A DNA stretch of 64,000 nucleotides from assembly GCA_037039925.1 (NCBI GenBank), contig JAXRKP010000182.1:390897-454896 (forward strand). Direction: 5' to 3'. The DNA comes from Doris montereyensis. Taxonomy: Eukaryota; Mollusca; Gastropoda; Nudibranchia; Dorididae. Below are positions 55,377-64,000 of the stretch, piece by piece. Below the pieces are notes generated by a model. That model made no database searches. It had not been told where the DNA came from and saw only the letters and a program-made list of their open reading frames with translations. Both the position numbers and the translations under genes were made by a program. Within the stretch, counting starts at the first letter, position 1; each line of letters opens with the position of its first letter.

Positions 55377-58300
55377 AGGCAGTGGACAGATAATCACCTG
55401 TACGGGGAGAAGATGATCCCGCCCTCCACGAGGCTCCTGCTGCCTTGCAGGTCGGCCTTGACTGACCAAAGACTAAGGAGTTAACCCTGATAGAAAACAA
55501 TAATGCTGTCTTTCAGGTCGCTTGACTGACCAAAGGCTAAGGGAGTTTTCTGACAGAAAATGACAGCCTGCTGCCTTACAGGCTGATCTTGAATGACTTA
55601 AGGCTAAGGGAGTTAATCCTGACAGAAAATAACAAGGCCTGGTAGGGGGCCTCAAGGTGGCAGCCCAACTATCTAATAGGTACAGTCGGCTGCCCTGCTT
55701 ATCCGAAACCTAACTGATGCAGATAAATAAATATAATATAACCGGCTTGACCTTTCAACGACGAAAATGGAAACGAACACGGACTGTGATTTTTGGAACA
55801 TGGAATGTTTTAAGGCAGTAAATGGAAAAGAGTTCGAATTAGTTGAAGAAATGGAAAAATTCAAAGCAGACATTTTAATTATTACAGAAACAAAGAAAAA
55901 AGGACAATGATAGAAAATGTAGGACCAAATCATGTTTTAATCTTCTCAGGAGTAGATGTCAAAGATAGAGCTAGAGCAAGAGTACTAATGCATAATAATA
56001 AAAAGCTATTAGAAAGTTGAAATCTATAAGTCCACGGCTATTAGAGGTAAATATTAAACCAAAAGGACGAGAAATTAAATCATTAATAGGTTATCCAAAC
56101 GAAGACATCTAAAAAAAAAAACATAAGAAAACATTTACAAATAATGCAGAGAATCTTAAACACAAACAGGAACTAATGGTTTAAGAAGATTTAAATGCTA
56201 GAGTAGCCAATAATATAGAGTCATCAGGAGTAATGTAACATAACAACAACTTCTTCAAATGGACAGAGACTAATAGATTTTTGCCTAAAGGATAACATGA
56301 AAATAATATTTTTTTGTCATAAAGATATCCACAAATAATAATAATAAAATGAAGACAGGTGTGAAAAGTCAATGATAGATGATAATCTCCCTTTTTTACA
56401 GTAATTGATGCAAGTATTGCAAGAGTAAACAGAGGAGCAGAAATATTTAGTAATAATAATAGTGATTAAAATGAAATTACTGACTGAAGAAAACAAACAG
56501 AAAAGGAAAGAGAAGAAAGCTCTAAACTCAAAATATTAAATAAACCAATAGTAAAAGAGGTGTACCACCCTAGGATAAAAGATTTATCAGTGAAAGGCAG
56601 ATGGATCTGAATGATAACAATAGAAGAACAGTGGCAATTGTATAAAGAAACAGTTGTACTCAAGAATTGTGGTAGGAAACAAATTAAAGGAGATGGGAAA
56701 AGAACAGCATGGTGGAATGAGAACGTCAAAATTAAGATAAAAGAAAAGAAGGATGCCCGAAAGACATACTTGGTAAACAAAGAGACCACAGGATAGGATA
56801 GATTACATGAATAAAAGAACTATCACCAAAGAGGAAGTTAGAAAAGCAAAACAGGAGCAATGGGAAGAGTTTGGACAAAGACTTCAAGAAAGCTATCAAG
56901 GAAATCAAAGCTGTTCGGGGGTGGGGAGGTGTCAATGAAGATAATGAGAAAGACCAAAGCATGCCCAATACGACAAATTAAGAATGCCAAAGGAGAATAA
57001 TGAAAGAAGATAGCCAAATTATCGGAGAAAGTATTTTCAATAATTACATAATCCATCTAGAACATTTGAAACAATGATAAGGATCAATTAATTAACAAGA
57101 AATCCAGAGGAGACAGCTGAAGAGGCAGATATATCAATGGAAGAACTCCAAACAGCTATAAGAACAGTAAAATTCGAAAAGCCCCAGGAGCAGATAAAAA
57201 AAGGACTAAAAACCAAGGGAGAGAATAACAAACTACTACATGCAATATACCAACAAGCATGGAAGTCCAAACAGGTGCCAGACGACTGGAAAAAAGGGAA
57301 CGGTAGTACCAATACACAAGAAAGGATCAACTATGGAATGCTCAAACTATAGGGATTTACTCCAGGAAAAATGTATGCCAGGATACTAGAAATGAGACTA
57401 AGGAAAAGAGTTGATCAGATTGAAGAGCATTAGAATTAAGTGGATTTAGACCAGGAAGAAGTGTACAAGACCACATATTTACAATTAGACAAATAATAGA
57501 AACATTATTGAGAGAAACATTGACTTGCACCTGTGTTTTATAGATCTAGAAAAGGCGTTTGACACTGTGAGGAGGGACGAACTATGGCATTCCTTAAAAA
57601 GAACACAATGTAGAGCAAAATTTAATAGAAGCCATTAAAAGTGTTTACAATAAACCAACATGTGCAGTGAGAAGCTGGAAACACATCTGCAGAATTTGAT
57701 ATAGATATATTAAGACAGGGTTGTGTCCTAAGTCCTCTTGTTTATCATATTTATGGATTCAAAAAGCATCCTCAAAATGACACCAAAAATGAATGTAGGT
57801 ATGTGGAAGCTCAAACCAGTAAATGTACCAATGCTTTCATTTATGATGATTTAGTTCTGTTTGGAAAATAAGAAAGTGATCTTCAGTTGAATATCAACAT
57901 TATGAACAATGAACTAAATAAAAGAGGAATGAGAGTAAATGCAAAGAAAACCAAAACAATGCTAGTAACTAGGGTCCTAAAACACAAATAAATTGGGCAG
58001 GGATAATTTAAAACAAGTTCAAAGCTACAATTACCTAGAAATAATGATTAACTCTGAGGGAAACCTAAGAGAAGAAATCAGCCAGAGAATCGAAAAGACA
58101 AGTGCAATATATAACCATCTTTTTTAGGTAAACAAGAATTGTCAATAAAACCAAAATGACAGTATACAACACAGTTTATTGTCTACTCCCCTTAGACAGT
58201 ATAAAATACAGTATAGTACATGCAGCTGAAATGAAATATCGTAAGAAGAGTAGTAGGGAAAACTAAAAGAGACAAAATCAGAAACACAATAATAAGAGAT

Positions 58301-58608
58301 CAAACCAAAGCAGATGGCTTCTAAGACAGAAATAAATCCCTGAGATGATTTGGGCATGTAAACAGAATGAATGACAATAGAGTAGCTAAACCAGTATACA
58401 GTGCTAAAGCCCAAGGTAAAAGACCAAAAGGCAGACCACGGAGAAAGTGGGAAGAAGATATAAAAGAGGCATGGAAGAATAGAAATTAAACATTTTTGGA
58501 AGGAAAACAGAAAATGCCTGGACAGGGTATCCTGGAGAAAGATCATTTCGGGCATCTGAACCCATACACCGGGTTGGCAGAATGGGGACTGATAAAGAAA
58601 AAAAAGAG
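55377..58608 (+). mobile_element. LINE copy B, full length, 13-bp target-site duplication
   Basis: From ggcagtggacag to gataaagaaaaaaaagag. Flanked by agtttgtctgccc at 55364-55376 and 58609-58621. It has the 5' tandem units (three), endonuclease, and RT including the motif A block FIDLEKAFDTVRRDELW (57538-57585) that copy A has lost. Many frameshifts and stops; no intact ORF. It is inserted into copy C. Confidence 0.9.
55430..55645 (+). repeat. LINE copy B 5' UTR tandem units (three)
   Basis: Three diverged units of about 65-75 bp with ctgctgccttgcagg and aaggctaagggagtt. One more unit than copies A and C. Confidence 0.82.
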
Positions 58609-60065
58609 AGTTTGTCTGCCCCTCTTCGTCCAGCAATTGTTCTTTTATTCACGTAATATATATCCTTCTCCTCTGGTCTCTTTGTTTGCAATTATTTCTT
58701 CCAGGCATCCTTCTTTTCTTTGATCTTAGTCTTGACGTTCTCATTCCACCATGCTGTTCTTTTGACTTTAATTTGTTTCCTACCACAGATCTCTTCAGTA
58801 CAACTGAGGAGTGTTTCTTTATACAATTGCCACTTTTCTTCTATTGTGCTATCATTCAGATCCATCTGTCTTTCACTGAAAATCTTTTTATCCTAACAAA
58901 AATGTGTTTTTCAAAGTTTAAGTTCCCTATTTTGAGTTTAGTAGCTTTCTTCTTTCCTTTTCTGTTTGTTTTCTTCAGTCAGTAATCTCATTTTTGGCAA
59001 TCACTAGGTGATGATCACTAAATATTTCTGCTCCTCTGTTTACTCTTGCATCCAATGTACTGCAAAAGGGAGCTGCTAACTATTATGTAGTCTATCATTG
59101 ACTTTTCACACTCTGTGTTTATTTACTCTTGTATATCTTTTTGAGGAAGAAAGGTGTTGGCTATTTTCATGTTATTCTTCAGGCAAAATCTATTAGTCTC
59201 TGTCCATTTGGAGAAGTTGTTGTCTCTCCTTCTTTACCTATTACTCCTCTGACGTTTCTACATTGTTGCCCACTCAAGCGTTTAAATCTCTTTAAACCAT
59301 TAGTTCCTGTTTGGGTTTAAGATTCTCTGCAGCTATTTGTAAATCATTTTTCGAAGATATGTTTTATTCTTTAGTTGCGTCTTCGTTTGGTCCATAAGTT
59401 ATTAATGATTTAATTTCTCGTCCTTTTGGTTTAATATTTACCTCTAATAGCCGTGGGCTTATACATTTCCAACTTTTTAATAGCTTTTTATGCCTTTTAT
59501 GCACTAGGAGACCTAATCTTGCTCTAGCTCTATCTTTGACATCTACTCTGAGAAGATTAAAATATGATTTGGTCCTACATTTTCTATCATTGTCCTTTTT
59601 TTCTTTGTTTTCTGTAATAGGCCAAAATATCTGCTTTGAATTTTTCCATTTCTTCAACTAATTCGAACTCTTTTTCCATTTATTGCCCTAACATTCCATG
59701 TCCCAAAAAAAAACAGTCCGTATTCGTTTCCAAGTTCGTCTTCGAAACATAAAGCCGGTTGTTATATTATATTTATTTTTTCTCTGAATCTGTTTGGTTT
59801 GGATAAGCAGGAGTATTAGCTCACTGTACCCTAGGTAGATGGTGGGGCTGCCACCTTGAGGCCCCTACCAGGCGTTGTTATTTTCTGTCAGCGTTAACTC
59901 CACTTAGCCTTTAGTCATTAAGGACCAGCCTGCAAGGCAGCAGGTTGTTTTCTTTCAGGGTTAACTCCCTTAGCCTAGTTCAGTCAAGACCCGCATGCAA
60001 GGCAGCAGGAGACTCGTGGAGGGCGGGATCATCTACTTCCCGTACAGGTGCTTACCTGTCCACTT
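58609..60065 (-). mobile_element. LINE copy C, 5' portion, interrupted by copy B
   Basis: On - it runs from tggacaggtaagcacctgt through two 5' tandem units and an endonuclease frame (59657-59364: DVKDRARARLGLLVHKRHKK) to RTIAG near 58640. Relative to copies A and B about 0.4 kb is missing between this point and the left fragment at 55303-55376, so C was already internally deleted. Its 5' end abuts a TTA/TCA microsatellite. Confidence 0.86.
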
Positions 60066-60116
60066 ATTATTATTATTGTTATTGTTATTGTTATTGTTAT
60101 TCTTATCATCATAATT

Positions 60117-60151
<35 letters not shown>

Positions 60152-60273
60152 TATCATCATCATCATCATCATTATTATCATTATTATTATTATTACTATT
60201 ATTATTATTATTATTATCATCATCATTATTATTAATATTATTATTATCATTATTATTATTATTATTATTATTA

Positions 60274-60324
<51 letters not shown>

Positions 60325-60390
60325 ATTATTATTATTATTATATTACTATTATTATTTCTATTATACGTATTATTATTATTATTTTATTTT
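60066..60390. repeat. TTA / TCA trinucleotide microsatellite
   Basis: About 320 bases of tta, ttg and tca triplets. Confidence 0.96.
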
Positions 60391-60599
60391 TTTGGCCGAA
60401 TTAAATCAACATAGCAATATCGCGTTGGATCTTTCTTTCCAAACCGCGAAATAAATAGAAAAAAAAACACCAGAAGATTAATAACTGAGTTTCTTGTTTG
60501 GCAAAAGAGGATGACAAAAAAAAAAGTCTCCAAAGTTTCATCCAAAATGGCATTTGAATTTGATTTTAGAAAAAAGATAAAGCCAGCGTATCACCAGGG

Positions 60600-60870
60600 A
60601 CGAAGATTCGATGGTTCAAAGGTCAGGTGTCAGCCTCTTAACCAAAACATTGTGGATTCATGCCCGAAAAAGTGAAAAGTTTCCTCGAGTTTTTCGAGAT
60701 CTTGTCATTGACAGTGTGTTAGTACGAAGCGCCTAATAGGCTGCTGTAATGTATGCTCCCCAGTGAGTTGAGAAGGACTTTGAATGAAATGACCTGCTTT
60801 GGGGATAAATGAAATACAGCCGTTGAGCCTGCACTTGTGTGGGAATACAGGCTATAATATATAATATAAA
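60600..60870 (+). mobile_element. SINE family 3 copy
   Basis: tRNA-like head with agcctcttaaccaaaac, the tgtgttagtacgaagcgcc and aggctgctgtaatgtatg blocks, and the gcctgcacttgtgtgggaat end. Confidence 0.76.
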
Positions 60871-61840
60871 TCTATCTTTATCTTAATTATTTATTTTTCG
60901 CAAACATTTTCATTTTATTGTTGTTTTTCGTCCACGGATTTTCACCTTGAACTAAACCTTTAATGCAATATACATGAATGGCATTGTAGGGAAGCTATTG
61001 AAGTGGTAAACTCGTCTCCCCTCGCCCCCTCTCCCCCCCCACATTCCCATTTTGTTCCCCGTCGGCTCCTGTCACGCCATGTTGGTACAGGGTGCGTTAA
61101 ATAAAAGCATTCTATTGATGACATTACGGGCAGCCGCCAACCTCTGTGCAGTCTTGAGTCTTTATGAGAGGAGCAAAATAAAGGATATATTATACTGTAT
61201 TAAGACATAAACACAGAGAACGGAGGAGGGCTGAATTAATAATGAAATTATCGGCTTAGTAATACTAATAGACTCGTCGTAGAAAGTGAACTGGAGTGGA
61301 TCAAACAAACATAACTTAATATTAATAATAATATATCACTTTGTCATTCCCGCTTCGCATGGTTGTCACCTTACCACCACTTTTGTGTTTAATCCCTCAG
61401 GGATTTACTTACCAGAAACTGCGGCTTAATTCCTAACCATCACATTAGCAGACGATGTGACGTATTGGTTGCTTACACGCTTGTTTGCTTGTAATAACGT
61501 CTGCTCGAGGGCTTAGTTCAAAACTTCTTTCTCAGTCTTCTCACTCTATATTATTTTAATTGACACACCAGCTGACGGTAAGGATAAAGCGAGGCAACAG
61601 ATACAAATCGTGCCAACATTGCCTATTATAGCTGGACACTGGACACTGGACACGCCTTGGTCAGTGGGACACGCCATGGTCAGTGGGAACTGAATCGATT
61701 TGAAGGGCAATTGGTCAATCTCAAGACCAGCGGTTTAATGTGACTGTTTATTCGGCAAGGGGAAACAGGTATTAATGTAATGATTGTTTACTTAAGTTTA
61801 AAGAAGCAATGCGAATTGTCGATGATTTAACTCTAACAAA
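60871..61840. other. Intergenic, nothing recognised
   Basis: Short duplication near 61640-61690 (cactggacactggacac and cacgccwtggtcagtggg repeated). No gene. Confidence 0.5.
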
Positions 61841-61844
61841 ACTT

Positions 61845-63230
61845 ATTGATGATTGTTTGTTTAGCTATGGTAATGACGATACAAATACTTTGTTTTTGAC
61901 AAAACTTTATTGCTGATCGTTTGCGTAACTATGATAATGACGATTGTTTAAATTTAGCTCTCAGAAAGAAAAGAAAATCCTTACTGGTTTGTTTAGCTTT
62001 ACTGAAGACGACTTTTTTTTATTTAGCTCGTATTAACAATTAAAGAGGATTAGTTTTATTTAGCTCCTAAGAAAACCTATTAGTGATTGTTTGTTTAGCC
62101 ATGTTAACGACGATTAGTGTATTTAGCTCTAAAAAACCTATTAGTGCTTGTATGTTTAGCCATGTCAACGACGATTAGTGTATTTATCTCTAAGAAAACA
62201 TATTCGTGATTGTTTGTTTAGCCATGTCAACGACGATTAGTGTATTTAGCTCTAAGAAAACCTATAAGTGATTGTTTGTTTAGCCATGTTAACGATGGTT
62301 ATTGTATTAAGATTGTTTGATTAGCCATGTTAACGACGATTATTGTATTTAGATTGTTTGTTTAGCCATGTTAACGATGGATTTGTGCATTTCGATTGTT
62401 TGTTTAGCCATGTTAACGACGATTATGTATTTAGATTGTTTGTTTAGCTATGTTAACGACGATTAGTGTATTCAGCTCTAAGAAAACCTATTAGTGATTG
62501 TTTGTTTAGCCATGTCAACGACGATTAGTGTATTTAGCTCTAAGAAAAACCTATAAGTGATTGTTTGTTTAGCCATGTTAACGATGGTTATTGTATTAAG
62601 ATTGTTTGTTTAGCCATGTTAACGACGATTATTGTATTTAGATTGTTTGTTTAGCCATGTTAACGATGGTTATTGCATCTCGATTGCTTGTTTAGCCATG
62701 TTAACGGCGATTAGTGTATTTAGATTGTTTGTTTAGCCATGTTAACGACGATTAGTGTATTTAGATTGTTTGTTTAGCCATGTTAACGACGATTAGTGTA
62801 TTTAAATTGTTGAGCTATGATACAGCGATAAAGGCATTCAGGTAAATTAAAACTTATTGCTCTTGGTTAGCTATGATATAATCGATTAGTACATTTAGCT
62901 CTAAAAAACTTATTAGTGATTGTTTGTTTAGCTATAATAAAGACTATTGGTGAATTTAGCTCTAATAAATTTTTATTACTGGTTGCTTGTTTTGTTATAA
63001 TATTGGCGAATAATCTTTTTAGCTCTAAGAAATCATATCAGTGGTTGTTTATTTAGGTGTAATAAAGAAGGTTAGTTATTAATGATTGTATGTTTAGATA
63101 TAGAATTAAAACGATTAATTTATTTTAGCTCTAAGAAAATCAATTTTCAAAAGTTTGTTTAGCTATACTGTATGAAAGATGACTAGTTTGTATAGGTCTA
63201 AGAAGGCGTGTCCATGATTGTTTAGCTATA
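61845..63230. repeat. Large two-module minisatellite
   Basis: Module 1 is gattgtttgtttagccatgt plus taacgacgattagtgtattta. Module 2 (gctctaagaaaacctattag) is present in some units only, giving about 41-bp and about 63-bp periods. Units become diverged at both ends. Confidence 0.93.
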
Positions 63231-63825
63231 ATTGTAATAAAGACAATAAGAAACCATCTTGTTTGAAAATACATGAGTGGCATATGTAGTAGTATTGCAT
63301 GTCACTGGAAATGATTGGATCTTGGTTTGAAAATATGTTAATGATTGCATCTTATTGGAATCAGATATTGACGACTGGTTATTGGAAAACAAATTATTGT
63401 TTGTTAACATCAACAACAACAAAAGGAAAAGAAAAAGAAAGAAGAAAAGAATTTTTATTTAAGGGGGAAAGCAGAATCATTGCCGCGATTTTGTTACTGA
63501 ATTTGGCTGTGTTTGTTTGTTGGAGATGTTTATGATTGTAAATATTCGAAGGAAGGAAAGATAAACCACCGTTGCTTGTCTGCACGGTGAAGACAAAATA
63601 ATACATGGATGATTAATTTATGGCCGAAAAGCTTGTTAACTATTTGTCACTGGTAGGAAAATGTATATGATGCTTTATTCGTAGATATCTTTTAAAAAGT
63701 GTAGAACAATATTGATACCGGTATGAAAATGTAGCCAAATTAATTAGTCTCCTTTACAGAGCAAACGTAAAAAAAAAGTATTTTTTATTTAACAGCACAA
63801 CATAGTACTTCAACCCCTCCCCCTC
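63231..63825. other. Intergenic, no gene supported
   Basis: Several short open frames on both strands with no recognised domain. Confidence 0.45.
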
Positions 63826-63829
63826 CTTT

Positions 63830-63883
63830 CTCTCACTCGCTCTCCGTCTCTCCTGTCTCTCTCTGTCTCTCTCTGTCTCCCTG

Positions 63884-63914
<31 letters not shown>

Positions 63915-63921
63915 GTGTCTA

Positions 63922-64000
<79 letters not shown>
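63830..64000. repeat. CTGT and CT microsatellite at window end
   Basis: Mixed ctgt and ctct units ending in a pure CT run that reaches the edge. Confidence 0.95.

Noticed and set aside
58142..58636. 164-codon - strand open frame
   Set aside because: Antisense shadow of LINE copy B pol; hydrophobic only because it is the complement of a Lys/Glu-rich coding strand.
60029..60404. Long Ile/Met/His/Tyr frames
   Set aside because: Readings of the TTA/TCA microsatellite.

Overview
The window is animal nuclear DNA: AT-rich, with short exons bounded by GT..AG introns, and dense in SINEs, LINEs, MITE-like elements, minisatellites and long microsatellites. The repeat content together with the sequences of the three host genes suggests a lophotrochozoan, most likely a mollusc and perhaps a gastropod. 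This assignment is inference. I see no bacterial, organellar or viral genes and no CRISPR array.

Three host genes are supported. (1) Exons 2 to n of a MOK (MAPK/MAK/MRK-overlapping kinase) gene lie on the + strand at 797-17629. The N-terminal exons fall off the left edge. (2) A complete ANKEF1 gene (ankyrin repeats plus EF-hand, eight coding exons) lies on the - strand at 36062-26632. (3) A small three-exon gene lies on the - strand at 47093-42730. It has a mitochondrial-type leader and a COX7A-like core, and this is the least certain of the three. MOK and ANKEF1 converge on an 8.6 kb gene-free interval. Both families are linked to cilia, and a near-consensus RFX X-box lies about 630 bp upstream of the ANKEF1 start.

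Region by region: 1-17.7 kb is MOK, with a full-length-type non-LTR retrotransposon (LINE copy A) in one intron. 17.7-26.2 kb holds minisatellites and a 1.87 kb element flanked by TTAA that sits inside a minisatellite. 26.2-36.1 kb is ANKEF1 with SINE and MITE insertions in its introns. 36.8-42.4 kb is repeat-rich with no gene seen. 42.4-47.1 kb is the COX7A-like gene. 47.1-55 kb holds SINEs, microsatellites, a CR1/Jockey-type RT fragment and a hAT-like MITE. 55.3-60.1 kb is a nest of two LINE copies in opposite orientation with a clear 13-bp target-site duplication. 60-64 kb is microsatellite, SINE and a large two-module minisatellite.

Two themes deserve attention. First, almost every long real exon carries a one- or two-base indel, while splice sites are intact and nonsense substitutions are absent. 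That points to assembly indels, or less likely to two decaying genes. Second, a minus-strand hammerhead ribozyme core (CTGATGA, a GGGT/ACCC stem, GAAA) is enclosed by a 29-bp near-perfect inverted repeat at 1228-1368. Two degenerate relatives occur elsewhere in the window.
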